Of a DNA stretch of 64,000 nt, positions 8,454 to 17,553 are shown piece by piece (position 1 is the stretch's first letter; every line of letters begins with the position of its first letter). The position numbers and the translations under genes were made by a program. The notes beneath the pieces were generated by a model. The model did no database searches. It was not told the DNA's origin and saw nothing but the letters and a program-made list of their open reading frames with translations. This stretch comes from Halorientalis pallida (GTDB lineage Archaea > Halobacteriota > Halobacteria > Halobacteriales > Haloarculaceae), in the NCBI RefSeq assembly GCF_004118325.1, contig NZ_RDFA01000001.1, positions 822,838 through 886,837 of the forward strand, written 5' to 3'.

Positions 8454-9164
8454 TCAGTCCGACGTGTTCAGTCGGGGCTCGACTTTCCACTTCTCGTCGA
8501 TCTCGTACTGGCCGCCACTCTCGACGACGTTCAGATCGACGGCCGACCAGCCCAGGTTGCGGTCGCCGTTCTCGGCCTGGAGGTTGGCACCGACACGGTA
8601 CCAGCCTTCCCTCAGGTCGCGCTCCCAGCGGACCGGCTCGCCCGCGTCGACGTTCTCCATCCGCGCGTCCCAGTTGCCCGGCGGTCCGGCACCCGGGAGG
8701 TCGTCTTCGTCGTCGCCGGGGCGGCCGACGCGGGCGAACGCGACGGCGGGGATGGCTACCCGGTACATCTCGATCTGACTCCGGTGGTTGTCACGCCAGT
8801 CGTCGTCGTCGTCCTCACCGTGCCAGATGGCACGTCCGTGCGCGCCGTGGGGCGCGCCCGCGTACGAACTGCCACTCCCGCGACCGACGGCACCGCGGCC
8901 CTTGGCCGCACGAGCGACTCCGACGGGCGCGAGCGACCCGACCGCATCCGCGGCCACGGCGTCGTTGCCGTCCGTGGCGGCGGCTTCGGCCTCGGGCTGG
9001 CTCTCTAGCGGCACGACCAGCGCGTTCGTGGAGACCTCAATCTCCTGGAACACGTCCGACCTACGCGGCGGCGGCAGCTCACTGGAGCCGAGCAGGCCAC
9101 ACCCGGACAGACTCGTCGCGCCGAGGACGCTTCCGGTCGCAGCGAGGAACTTGCGGCGGTCCAT
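8454..9164 (-). CDS. Secreted lipoprotein, first gene of the SpeE-like set
   Basis: A 236-residue protein with a Tat-like lipoprotein signal: RRKFLAATGS at residues 3-12 and a cysteine in LSGCG near residue 22. The mature part has a Gly/Ser/Arg-rich stretch (GRGAVGRGSGSSYAGAPHG), an acidic run (GEDDDDDWRD), then a beta-rich C-terminus. Its position could match the secreted DUF4247 partner of bacterial spermidine-synthase clusters, but the similarity is not strong enough to claim. It is followed after 7 bases by the SpeE-like gene. Confidence 0.7.
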   Translation of the reverse strand: MDRRKFLAATGSVLGATSLSGCGLLGSSELPPPRRSDVFQEIEVSTNALVVPLESQPEAEAAATDGNDAVAADAVGSLAPVGVARAAKGRGAVGRGSGSSYAGAPHGAHGRAIWHGEDDDDDWRDNHRSQIEMYRVAIPAVAFARVGRPGDDEDDLPGAGPPGNWDARMENVDAGEPVRWERDLREGWYRVGANLQAENGDRNLGWSAVDLNVVESGGQYEIDEKWKVEPRLNTSD

Positions 9165-9315
9165 GCTTGTTTGTCATCATGCCAACCTATACTTTAATCC
9201 TACTGTTCGGACGAACGCCGAAACGGTCGTCTCACCGGAAGGCAGGCCCGGAGCGACCGTCGGTCCCTCCGTGGCGGTCCGGGCGGAACGGTCACCGACC
9301 CGAAACGGTTAGTCG

Positions 9316-10869
9316 GTGCGCACCGCCCACGGAGACGTGACCGAGGCCGCAGACCGAGTCTTCACGAACGGAACCGTTCGGACGCTGACCGGAGAGCGCG
9401 CCGGCGCCGTCGCGGTCCGGGACGGGACGGTCGTCCGCGTCGGGCGCGCGTCCGAAGTCGAGTTTCTGGTCGGCGTCGAGACCGACGTGGTTGACCTCGG
9501 CGGCCGGGTCCTCCTGCCGGGGTTCGTCGACGCCCACACCCACCTCCCGATGGTGGGGCGGTACGCGCGCCACGCCGACCTGCGGGACGCCGCCGATCCC
9601 GAGTGCTGTATCGCCCGACTGGCCGACGCCGCCGACGCCCGCGAGGCGTGGATCCTCGGCTTCGGCTACGACGAGAGCGCGTGGGACGGGCAGTATCTCA
9701 CCCGGGAGGACCTGGACGCGGTCAGCGACGAGCGACCGGTCGCGGCGTTCCGCGAGGACCTGCACGTCGCCTCGCTCAACGGCGTCGCACTGGATCGGCT
9801 CGACCTCCCGGCCGATGACGTGCGAGCCGACGACGGCGAGCCGACCGGCGTGGTCGTCGAGGACGCGGTTCGGGCGGTGTTTTCGGCCGTCGAACCGGAC
9901 CCGGCGGGGACCCGCGACCTCCTGCTGGCCGGACAGGAGCGCGCGCTCGAACTGGGGATCACCGGCGTCCACGACATGGTGGCCCGGCCGGCGGTCGCTC
10001 GCGCCTACCGCGACCTCGACCGGACCGGCGACCTCGACCTGCGGGTCAGGCTGAACTACCAGCGGGAACTGCTCGACGCGGTGGAGACGGCCGGACTCGC
10101 GACGGATCACGGGAGCGACCGCGTGCGAGTCGGGGCGATCAAGGCCTTCGCCGACGGGAGCATCGGCGGCCGGACGGCGAAGCTCGACGAGCCCTACGCG
10201 GACGCAGAGCCCGGCGACGAGGGAAGCGCGGACACGACCGGGCGGTGGGACACCGATCCCGAGGCGCTGGCGGCGTTCGCCGACCGGATCGACGGCCAGT
10301 TCCAGGGAGCCGTCCACGCCATCGGGGACGCGGCGATCGTCGCGGTCCTCGACGCGTTCGGAGGTCGCGACGCGGCCGCCCGACACCGCATCGAACACGC
10401 AGAACTGCTCACCGACGGCCTGGTCGAGCGGCTGGCCGACTCGGGACTCGTGGTGTCGGTCCAGCCGAACTTCCTGAAGTGGGCCCGCGAGGGCGGGCTC
10501 TACGAGTCGCGACTCGGGCGCGAGCGAGCGCGGGCCTGCGACCGGTTCCGTGACCTCCTGGACGCCGGCGCGACCCTCGCGTTCGGGAGCGACTGTATGC
10601 CGATAGACCCCCTGTTCGGCATCCAGCAGGCCGTCACCGCACCCGCCGAGGGCCAGCGACTCTCGGTGACCGAAGCGGTGCGGGCCTACACCGAGGGCGC
10701 GGCGTACGCCGGCTTCGACGAAGACCGACTGGGGAGGGTCGAGGTAGGCAAGCGGGCCGACTTCACGGTACTCTCGGCGTCGCCGTGGGACGCGGACGAC
10801 GACGCCATCGCGGATATCGACGTGGCGATGACCGTCGTCGACGGCGAGATCTCCGCCGACGGCCGCTGA
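9316..10869 (+). CDS. Amidohydrolase family 3 (YtcJ-like) metal-dependent hydrolase
   Basis: A protein of up to 517 residues. DRVFTNGTVRTL and the strand after it form the N-terminal beta-sandwich. The metal-binding VDAHTHLPM follows near residue 74. Further histidines lie in AVHAIGDAA and HRIEHAELL (about 334-364), and FGSDCMPIDP near 426 carries the last active-site aspartate. Members of this family hydrolyse amides or imines with one or two metal ions; the substrate here is unknown. The start is uncertain: GTG 9316 opens the frame, but GTG 9337 (MTEAADRVF), with GGAG just upstream, is as likely. It stands alone between the lipoprotein gene and nadA. Confidence 0.85.
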   Translation: MRTAHGDVTEAADRVFTNGTVRTLTGERAGAVAVRDGTVVRVGRASEVEFLVGVETDVVDLGGRVLLPGFVDAHTHLPMVGRYARHADLRDAADPECCIARLADAADAREAWILGFGYDESAWDGQYLTREDLDAVSDERPVAAFREDLHVASLNGVALDRLDLPADDVRADDGEPTGVVVEDAVRAVFSAVEPDPAGTRDLLLAGQERALELGITGVHDMVARPAVARAYRDLDRTGDLDLRVRLNYQRELLDAVETAGLATDHGSDRVRVGAIKAFADGSIGGRTAKLDEPYADAEPGDEGSADTTGRWDTDPEALAAFADRIDGQFQGAVHAIGDAAIVAVLDAFGGRDAAARHRIEHAELLTDGLVERLADSGLVVSVQPNFLKWAREGGLYESRLGRERARACDRFRDLLDAGATLAFGSDCMPIDPLFGIQQAVTAPAEGQRLSVTEAVRAYTEGAAYAGFDEDRLGRVEVGKRADFTVLSASPWDADDDAIADIDVAMTVVDGEISADGR

Positions 10870-10971
10870 GCCGCTGTCCCGGCCGAACTGCGTCCCAGAC
10901 CCCGGCAATATCTGCGTGAAATCCCACCGGTCCCGGACATTGAAGGCAAAATCTTTTCAATACCGCATACC

Positions 10972-10982
10972 GTACGACGTAC
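10972..10982. promoter_or_regulatory. Palindrome at the nadABC promoter, possible operator
   Basis: GTACGACGTAC is a perfect palindrome around a central A (GTACG/CGTAC). It lies between the AT-rich promoter element (aaaatcttttcaata, about 10949-10963) and the first nadA start, so a bound repressor would block the transcription start. No regulator gene is adjacent, so function is inferred from position only. Confidence 0.35.
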
Positions 10983-10994
10983 AACACCAATCGG

Positions 10995-12134
10995 GTGGTC
11001 CACGTGCCGGAAATGGAAACAGCGCAGTTCGAGACGGACCTGAGTCTATTCAAGTACGACAACCTGGAACAGCTCCCGCCGGCCTACCGGGACCTCGACG
11101 AGGACGAGCGCACCGAGCGCATCGAGGCCGCACTGGCCGAACTGGGTGACGACGTCGTCATCCTGGGACACAACTACCAGCGCCGCGAGATCGTCGAACA
11201 CGCCGACTTCGTGGGTGACTCCTACCAGCTGAGCAAGGAGGCGGCCAACGCCGACGCCGACTACGTGATCTTCGGCGGCGTGACGTTCATGGCCGAGTCC
11301 GCGGACATCATCACCGACGACGAGCAGTCGGTGATCCTCCCGAGCATGGAGGCGTCCTGTCCGATGGCCGGGATGGCCGAGGCCCTGCAGGTCGACGCCG
11401 CCTGGGCCGAGATCACCGCCGAGACCGACGACGACATCATCCCGATCACGTACATGAACAGCTACGCCGACCTGAAGGCCTTCTGTGCCGAGCAGGGCGG
11501 GCTGGTCTGTACCTCCTCGAACGCCCACAAGGCCTTCGAGTACGCCTTCGACAAGGGCGACAAGGTCCTGTTCCTCCCCGACAAGCACCTCGGTGAGAAC
11601 ACGGCCCACAGATTGGGGATGGAGGACGAGATCGTCGAGTGGGACCCCTGGGACCCCGAGGGCAAGGACGCCAGCGCCGCGGCCGAGAACGACATCATCC
11701 TCTGGGACGGCTACTGCCAGGTCCACGAGCGGTTCCGCGCGAGCCACATCGAGGACCTCCGGGAGGAGCGCCCGGACGCCAACGTCGTCGTTCACCCCGA
11801 GTGTCGCCGCGAGGTCGTCGAGGCCGCCGACGTCGTGGGTTCGACCTCCACGATCACCGAGACCGTCGAGAACGCCGACCCCGGTGACACCTGGGCCATC
11901 GGTACGGAGATCCACCTCGCCAAGCACCTCGACCGCTGGCACCCAGAGGTGGAGGTGCTCCCCCTCTGTGGCGACGCCTGCATGGACTGTAACGCCATGC
12001 GACAGATCGACCCGAACTACCTGACGTGGGTGCTCGAAGAGCTCGTCGAGGGGCGCGAGCGCAACGTCATCGAGGTCGCGCCCGAGGAGAAGGAACTCGC
12101 ACAGGTCGCCCTCGACCGGATGCTCGAAATATGA
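10995..12134 (+). CDS. nadA: Quinolinate synthase
   Basis: Condenses iminoaspartate (from NadB) with dihydroxyacetone phosphate to quinolinate, using a [4Fe-4S] cluster. 379 residues, standard length for the archaeal type. Cysteines that could ligate the cluster are in EASCPMAG (near 120), GLVCTSSNAHK (near 172) and CGDACMDCNAMR (near 325-335). ILGHNYQRREIV near residue 57 and HPECRREVVEAADVVGST near 268 are further family blocks. The frame opens with GTG 10995; ATG 11013 (METAQFE) is an equally plausible start. It is the first gene of nadA-nadB-nadC. Confidence 0.97.
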   Translation: MVHVPEMETAQFETDLSLFKYDNLEQLPPAYRDLDEDERTERIEAALAELGDDVVILGHNYQRREIVEHADFVGDSYQLSKEAANADADYVIFGGVTFMAESADIITDDEQSVILPSMEASCPMAGMAEALQVDAAWAEITAETDDDIIPITYMNSYADLKAFCAEQGGLVCTSSNAHKAFEYAFDKGDKVLFLPDKHLGENTAHRLGMEDEIVEWDPWDPEGKDASAAAENDIILWDGYCQVHERFRASHIEDLREERPDANVVVHPECRREVVEAADVVGSTSTITETVENADPGDTWAIGTEIHLAKHLDRWHPEVEVLPLCGDACMDCNAMRQIDPNYLTWVLEELVEGRERNVIEVAPEEKELAQVALDRMLEI

Positions 12135-12137
12135 TCC

Positions 12138-13682
12138 ATGACTGAACACGACGAAACCGACGTGCTCGTCGTCGGCTCCGGTATCGCCGGCCTCGCGAGC
12201 GCCCTCGCCGCGGCCCGCGAGGGCGCGGACGTGACCGTCGCGACGAAGGCCACTCGCCCCGAAGGGGCGTCCTCGTGGTGGGCTCAGGGCGGTATCGCCA
12301 TCGCCCGCGACGATCCCGAACAGTTCAAGGCCGACATCGTAGAGGCCTCCAGTGACACGGCCGACCCCGAGGCCGTGGACGTGCTGGTCGAGAACGCCAA
12401 CGCCGCCGTCCAGGACGTGTTGCTGGAGACGCTGGACGTGGAGTTCGACACGACGGGGATGGACGAGGACGGGGACGGCGAAGCCGACTTCGACTTCGGC
12501 CGCGAAGCCGCCCACTCCTCGAACCGCATCCTGCACGTCGACGCCTCGACGGGCAAGCACATCCACGTCCCCTTCCTGAACTACCTCGACGACCACGACG
12601 ACGTGACGATTCGGGACGACACCGCCGCACTCGAACTGATCCGCCACGAGGGCCGGGTCCACGGCGCGGTCCTGGAGTCGGACGGGGATTTCGAGCCCAC
12701 GTACGCGGGCGCGGTGGTCCTCGCCACCGGCGGCATCGGCGACCTCTATCCGCGGACGACCAACCCCGCCGGCTCGACGGGCGACGGCATCGCCATGGCC
12801 GCCCTCGCGGGTGCGGACGTGACCGACATGGAGTACGTCCAGTTCCATCCCACCGTCTGCGTGGCGAACGACAGTCCCTTCCTCGTCTCCGAGGCCGTCC
12901 GCGGCGAAGGCGCGGTCCTCCGGAACGGCGAGGGCGAGCGGTTCATGCCCGACTACCACGAGGACGCCGAACTCGCACCCCGCGACGTGGTGGCCCGGGC
13001 CGTGAAGACCGAACGCGACGCGACCGGTGAGGTCACCCTGGACGTGAGTCCGCTGGACTTCGCGGGCGAGTTCCCCGACCTCGTCGGGAAGTGCGAGGAT
13101 CACGGCGTCGCCTACGAGGACGGCATCCCGGTCGCGCCGGCCGAACACTTCCTCTGTGGCGGAGTCGACGTGGACGAACACGGGCGGACGAGCCTCGACC
13201 GGCTCTACGCCGTCGGGGAGTGTGCCCGCACGGGCGTCCACGGCGCGAACCGGCTGGCCTCCACGTCCCTGCTGGAGGGGCTCGTCTGGGGCCTGCGCGC
13301 CGGCGAGGACGCCGCGGGGAAAGAGGTGGACGTGATCGAAGCGCCGGAACTGCTCGAACGCGACCCGGAGCTCCCCGAGCGGTTCGCCGGGGAGAAGTTC
13401 CACCGCCTCCGGCGCGTGATGGACGAGTACGTCGGGCTGGAGCGCGACCCCGACGATCTGGGCCGGGCGATGGCGGTCCTGCGCCGGCTGAAGGGTGAGG
13501 TCGACGCCTACACCCGCACCCGCACCTCGCGGTCGCTGTACGAACTCCGGTCGGCCAGCGTCACGGCGCTGTTGATCGCCCGGCAGGCCGCCGAGAACGA
13601 GGAGTCGGTCGGCTGTCACCACCTCGTCGACGAGGCGAGCGCGGACGGGGGCCGGGCACCCGAACCGCGGGCCGACGACTGA
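12138..13682 (+). CDS. nadB: L-aspartate oxidase
   Basis: A flavoprotein that oxidises L-aspartate to iminoaspartate, feeding NadA. 514 residues. The N-terminal FAD-binding loop is VVGSGIAGLASALAAA (residues 11-26), followed by the substrate-side ASSWWAQGGIAI. HVDASTGKHI and the PTTN..GSTGDGIAMA block are typical of the succinate-dehydrogenase/fumarate-reductase flavoprotein family. HFLCGGVDVDEHGRTSLDRLYAVGE closes the active site. It starts 3 bases after nadA, and its TGA shares one base with the nadC ATG (TGATG). Confidence 0.96.
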   Translation: MTEHDETDVLVVGSGIAGLASALAAAREGADVTVATKATRPEGASSWWAQGGIAIARDDPEQFKADIVEASSDTADPEAVDVLVENANAAVQDVLLETLDVEFDTTGMDEDGDGEADFDFGREAAHSSNRILHVDASTGKHIHVPFLNYLDDHDDVTIRDDTAALELIRHEGRVHGAVLESDGDFEPTYAGAVVLATGGIGDLYPRTTNPAGSTGDGIAMAALAGADVTDMEYVQFHPTVCVANDSPFLVSEAVRGEGAVLRNGEGERFMPDYHEDAELAPRDVVARAVKTERDATGEVTLDVSPLDFAGEFPDLVGKCEDHGVAYEDGIPVAPAEHFLCGGVDVDEHGRTSLDRLYAVGECARTGVHGANRLASTSLLEGLVWGLRAGEDAAGKEVDVIEAPELLERDPELPERFAGEKFHRLRRVMDEYVGLERDPDDLGRAMAVLRRLKGEVDAYTRTRTSRSLYELRSASVTALLIARQAAENEESVGCHHLVDEASADGGRAPEPRADD

Positions 13683-14497
13683 TGCTCCCCGAGTCGACAG
13701 TCGAGGACTGGCTCCGGGAGGACCTGGGCCACCACGACGTGACCAACGAGGTTCCGGGGGAGACGACGGGCCGCCTCGTCGCCAAGGAGCCCGGAATCGT
13801 CGCCGGCCTGGACGCGGCCTGTGCCGTCTTCGAGTATCTGGACGTGCGTGCCGAGCGCGCCGCGGCGGCCGGCGACCGCGTCGAGAGCGGCGGGACGGTC
13901 CTCCGGGTCGCGGGCCCCGCACGCGAGGTGCTGCGCGGCGAGCGCGTCGCGGTCAACCTCGCGGGCCACGCCTCCGGCGTCGCGACGAAGACCCGCCGTG
14001 CGGTCGCGGCCGCCCGGGAAGTCGACGACGCGGTGACCATCGCGGCCACCCGCAAGACGACGCCGGGGCTGCGCGGGGTCGAGAAACGCGCGGTCGTCGC
14101 CGGCGGCGGCGACACCCACCGCCTGGACCTCTCGCACATGGTGATGGTCAAGGACAACCACGTCGCGGAGATGGGCCTGGAAGGAGCCGTCGACCACTTC
14201 CGCGAACGAGCCTCCTTCGCCACGAAGATCGAAGTCGAAGTCGAGCGGCCCGAGGACGCGCCGCTGGCGGCCGACGCCGGCGCGGACATCGTTCTGCTGG
14301 ACAACATGACGCCCGACGAGACCGCGGAAGCGGTCGCCAAGCTCCGCGAGCACGACGACGACACGCTGGCGGAAGCGTCGGGCGGGATCACGGTCGAAGA
14401 CGTGCCCGACTACGCGGCGACGGGCGTGGACGTGATCTCGATGGGGAGCCTGACCCACTCGGCGGACACGCTGGACTATTCGTTCCGGACGGGGTGA
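13682..14497 (+). CDS. nadC: Nicotinate-nucleotide pyrophosphorylase (carboxylating)
   Basis: Quinolinate phosphoribosyltransferase. It converts quinolinate and PRPP to nicotinate mononucleotide, CO2 and pyrophosphate, the last step of the de novo branch. 271 residues, the usual size. Typical motifs are VNLAGHASGVAT near residue 95, ATRKTTPGLRGVEK near 121 with the substrate-binding Arg/Lys, HRLDLSHMVMVKDNH near 147, and EASGGI near 235 on the PRPP side. It is the last gene of the nad operon. The downstream neighbour on the other strand ends 3 bases away. Confidence 0.97.
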   Translation: MLPESTVEDWLREDLGHHDVTNEVPGETTGRLVAKEPGIVAGLDAACAVFEYLDVRAERAAAAGDRVESGGTVLRVAGPAREVLRGERVAVNLAGHASGVATKTRRAVAAAREVDDAVTIAATRKTTPGLRGVEKRAVVAGGGDTHRLDLSHMVMVKDNHVAEMGLEGAVDHFRERASFATKIEVEVERPEDAPLAADAGADIVLLDNMTPDETAEAVAKLREHDDDTLAEASGGITVEDVPDYAATGVDVISMGSLTHSADTLDYSFRTG

Positions 14498-14500
14498 CGG

Positions 14501-15262
14501 TCACCGGTCCCGGACCGGCCGAGGCCCCCCGAGGTCGGCGGCGAGCATGACCTCGTCGACCGGTTCGCCGTCGATCTCGAAGTGATCGGTCCGGACGGCC
14601 TCGATGCGCCAGCCGTTCTCCTGATGGAAGGAGACGGCCAGATCGTTCGTCTCGGGCAGGGAGTTGTACACGCGCCGACAGCCGTTGGCGCGAGCCCACT
14701 CCATCCCGCGCTGGAGGAGGTGGCTGCCGATACTGTACCGGCGGTACTCGACGAGGACGCCGACGGTGATCTCGGCTGTGTGGGCGAGTTTCGCCAGGCT
14801 CGGAATCTCCACCTGACACCAGCCGACGACCTCGTCCTCGACGGTTGCGACGAAGAACACGCGCGTCTCGCCGGCGTTGTTCCGGAAGAGCGCGTCCTCG
14901 TACTCGAGTTGTTCCGCGACGCTCTCTGCGACCAGGTGCTCCTGCTTGTCGGCGACCTGTCGGACGACGCCGAGCAATCCCGTCGCGTCGGCCTGACACG
15001 CCGGTCTGATCTCGTAGTTCAGACCCGCTGTCTCGTGTTCTTCGCTCTCGCCGCAGTCGAGCTGGACCCGGAGGTTGCCGTCGTCGGTCTCGCGGACGTA
15101 CCCGTCCCGTTTCAGGATCGAGACGTGGTGTCGGAAGGTTTCGGGGTCGATACCGACGTGTTCGGCGGCCGCGCTGGTGTCGACGGTCCCGTGACGTTCG
15201 ACGTACCGATAGATCGACATCCGGTCGTCGTCATCCAGATCGAAAGAGCCGAAGGGGCTCAT
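14501..15262 (-). CDS. HTH-GNAT fusion: DNA-binding N-terminus with N-acetyltransferase domain
   Basis: A 253-residue protein. Residues 1-70 form a winged helix (DRMSIYRYVERHGTVDTSAAAEHVG, then HHVSILKRDGYV). Residues about 90-240 are a GNAT acetyltransferase: YEIRPACQADATGLLGVV at the start, a beta4 strand VGVLVEYRRYSIGSHLL with the R/Q-x-x-G-x-G/S acetyl-CoA loop, and NSLPETNDLAVSFHQENGW. The start at ATG 15262 is supported by a TATA-like gttgtatacac just upstream on this strand. It may be a regulator sensing acetyl-CoA or an acetyl acceptor, which is inference. It is convergent with nadC. Confidence 0.8.
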   Translation of the reverse strand: MSPFGSFDLDDDDRMSIYRYVERHGTVDTSAAAEHVGIDPETFRHHVSILKRDGYVRETDDGNLRVQLDCGESEEHETAGLNYEIRPACQADATGLLGVVRQVADKQEHLVAESVAEQLEYEDALFRNNAGETRVFFVATVEDEVVGWCQVEIPSLAKLAHTAEITVGVLVEYRRYSIGSHLLQRGMEWARANGCRRVYNSLPETNDLAVSFHQENGWRIEAVRTDHFEIDGEPVDEVMLAADLGGPRPVRDR

Positions 15263-15402
15263 CTCCCGACGGGTAGGGACTCCCCGTGTATACAACTTAC
15301 TACCGACTGACAGGACTCGGCAGTCAGTGCGGACGTGACCGGCCAGGATCACGCAGGCGAGTTCACCAGGGAGGCCGTCGTACTCCCGGTGAGGTGACCC
15401 GC

Positions 15403-15585
15403 ATGGACACGAGATTGCTCGCTGGCGCGGCGGCGCTGGTGGTAGGCGCCGTCGTCGTCGGGATCGAACTGCTCGGCCTGATCGAGAGTGCACCCGTCCT
15501 CCTGCTCCCGGCCGGCGTCCTCGCGCTGGCCGCGGGGACGCTACTCGTCGGCACGTCCGGGACGGTCCGCGGACAGGCGGCCTGA
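15403..15585 (+). CDS. Small two-helix membrane protein
   Basis: A 60-residue protein, almost entirely hydrophobic, with two helices (about residues 5-25 and 31-50) separated by a short loop with one glutamate. The ATG at 15403 is preceded by a purine-rich GGTGAGGTGA. No known family; small single-domain membrane proteins of this kind are common in haloarchaea. Confidence 0.55.
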   Translation: MDTRLLAGAAALVVGAVVVGIELLGLIESAPVLLLPAGVLALAAGTLLVGTSGTVRGQAA

Positions 15586-15633
15586 CCGATCCGCTTCCGG
15601 TCGGTTAAGTGGCCCGGCCCGCTCTGGGCGGAC

Positions 15634-16035
15634 ATGGCCGACGAGACGAGTTCGCGGGGCTTCGGCGTGGTAGTGGTACGGACCGTCCTCGCCGTCACGG
15701 CCGGCGGGAGCCTCGGGGTCGTCGGGTACGTCGTGTTCCCCGATCCGCTCCCGGGACTGCTGGCGGGGTTGGCGACCGCCGCCGGGGTCTTCCTGCTGGT
15801 CCCCCTGCTGCTGGCGCCGGGGCAGGTGGCCCGCGACGCGAGCGCCCGCCGAACCGCCGGCGTCGATCCGATCCCGGCCGGCGTCGCCCTCACCGGGAGC
15901 GCGCCACTGCTGTTCCTCGGCATGTTTCTCTCCGGGTCGGTGGCGCTGGCCGTGGCCCTGGGGCTGCTGGGTGCCGTCTCCGGCTACCGGCTCTTCGCGG
16001 CGGCCGTCCCCGAGGAGATGCCCGACCCGGAGTGA
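15634..16035 (+). CDS. Membrane protein, about four segments
   Basis: A 133-residue protein starting MADETSSRGFG. It has hydrophobic segments near residues 12-30, 35-56, 77-95 and 98-118 and an acidic tail (VPEEMPDPE). It follows the 60-residue membrane gene by 48 bases on the same strand and may share its transcript. Its stop abuts that of convergent gpmI. No recognised family. Confidence 0.65.
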   Translation: MADETSSRGFGVVVVRTVLAVTAGGSLGVVGYVVFPDPLPGLLAGLATAAGVFLLVPLLLAPGQVARDASARRTAGVDPIPAGVALTGSAPLLFLGMFLSGSVALAVALGLLGAVSGYRLFAAAVPEEMPDPE

Positions 16036-17553
16036 TCACTCCAGGAGCGACTCGCCGGTCATCGCGTCGGGCTGGTCGATACCCATCAGCGACAGCAGGG
16101 TCGGCGCCACGTCCGCGAGCGTGCCGCCCGCTCTGACCGTCCGGTCGCCGTCGGTGCCGTCGGAATCGAGGTAGACGAACGGGACGGGGTTGAGCGTGTG
16201 AGCGGTGTGGGGGTTCTCGACGGTGCCCATGTCGTCGGCGTTGCCGTGATCGGCGGTGACGAGCGCGTCGCCGCCCGCCGCGTGGATGGCCGCGACCAGC
16301 CGGCCGACCTGTTCGTCGACGGCTTCGACGGCTTCGACGGCGGCGTCGAAGTCGCCGGTGTGGCCCACCATGTCCGGGTTCGCGTAGTTGAGGACCAGCG
16401 CGTCCGGATCTTCGGATTCGATCGTCTCGACGGCGATGTCGGTCAGTTCGGGCGCGCTCATCTCTGGTTGCTGGTCGTAGGTCGGCACGGCCGGACTATC
16501 GACGATCTCACGTCTCTCACCCGGGAACTCGACCTCCCGGCCGCCGTTGAGGAAGTACGTGACGTGGGCGTACTTCTCGGTTTCTGCGATGCGCAACTGG
16601 GTGTGGCCGGTGTCGGCCAGCACTTCGCCCAGCACGTCCGCGGGCTGGTGAGGCGGATACGCGACCGGCAGGTCGAACGTCTCGTCGTACTCGGTCATCG
16701 TCACCAGTCGCGTCTCGGGCGGGTCGGTCTCGAAGTCCCAGACGGGATCGATGTCGGCCAGCATCCGGGTGAGCTGGCGGGCCCGATCCGAGCGGAAGTT
16801 GAAGAAGACGATCGAATCACCGCTCCGGAGGGCGGGGCGGCCCTCGATCAGCGTCGGCTCGACGAACTCGTCGGTGGTGTCGCGGTCGTAGGACTGCGTG
16901 ACGGCGTCGACGGCAGTGTCGGCGGTGTACTCGGCCGTCCGGTTCACGATGGCGTCGTAGGCCTTCTCCGTCCGTTCCCAGTTCTGGTCGCGGTCCATCG
17001 CGTAGTACCGACCGGTGACGGTGGCGACGTGGCCGGTGCCCCGCTCGTCGGCGTGGTCCTGCAGGGCGGCGAGGAACTCCTGGCCGCCGGTGGGTGCGGT
17101 GTCCCGTCCGTCGGTGAACGCGTGGGTGACGGTTTCCGCCCCTCGGTCGGCGGCGATGTCGATCAGCGCGTGGAGGTGTGACTGAGCGGAGTGGACGCCA
17201 CCGTCGCTGACCAGCCCCATGAAGTGGACGCGGCCGTCGTGGTCGCGGGCGTAGTCGAACGCCGAGTTCAGGGCCTCGTTGGCGCCGAGGTCGCCGTCGC
17301 GGATGTCGTCGGTGATCCGGGTCGTCTCCTGTTTGACGACGCGGCCGGCACCGATGTTGAGGTGGCCGACCTCGCTGTTGCCCATCTGTCCCTCCGGCAG
17401 TCCCACCCGGCGGCCGTGTGTCTCCAGGGTGCTCGACGCGCCCTGCTCGCGGAATCGGTCGACGTTCGGTGTGTCGGCGGCACGCACGGCGTCCCGGGCC
17501 GATTCGTCGGGGTTGAGTCCCCAGCCGTCGAGGATGACCAGACCCACGTTCAT
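16036..17553 (-). CDS. gpmI: 2,3-bisphosphoglycerate-independent phosphoglycerate mutase
   Basis: Interconverts 3- and 2-phosphoglycerate, the step between GapN and enolase. 505 residues, the bacterial-type iPGAM length. The N-terminal VILDGWGLNP holds the first metal ligand. The phospho-acceptor serine is in MGNSEVGHLNIGAGR near residue 60. ALVTADHGNADDM near 435 carries the late alkaline-phosphatase-fold metal ligands. It stands alone, divergent from the DUF7522-type gene. An AT-rich ctttacc about 25 bases before the start may be its TATA element. Confidence 0.97.
   Translation of the reverse strand: MNVGLVILDGWGLNPDESARDAVRAADTPNVDRFREQGASSTLETHGRRVGLPEGQMGNSEVGHLNIGAGRVVKQETTRITDDIRDGDLGANEALNSAFDYARDHDGRVHFMGLVSDGGVHSAQSHLHALIDIAADRGAETVTHAFTDGRDTAPTGGQEFLAALQDHADERGTGHVATVTGRYYAMDRDQNWERTEKAYDAIVNRTAEYTADTAVDAVTQSYDRDTTDEFVEPTLIEGRPALRSGDSIVFFNFRSDRARQLTRMLADIDPVWDFETDPPETRLVTMTEYDETFDLPVAYPPHQPADVLGEVLADTGHTQLRIAETEKYAHVTYFLNGGREVEFPGERREIVDSPAVPTYDQQPEMSAPELTDIAVETIESEDPDALVLNYANPDMVGHTGDFDAAVEAVEAVDEQVGRLVAAIHAAGGDALVTADHGNADDMGTVENPHTAHTLNPVPFVYLDSDGTDGDRTVRAGGTLADVAPTLLSLMGIDQPDAMTGESLLE

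Noticed and set aside
9292-10908. A 538-codon frame opposite the amidohydrolase
   Set aside because: The plus-strand product has all amidohydrolase metal motifs; the antisense frame has none.
11046-13922. A 958-codon minus-strand frame over nadA and nadB
   Set aside because: It is the codon shadow of the nad genes, with no start context or recognisable motif.
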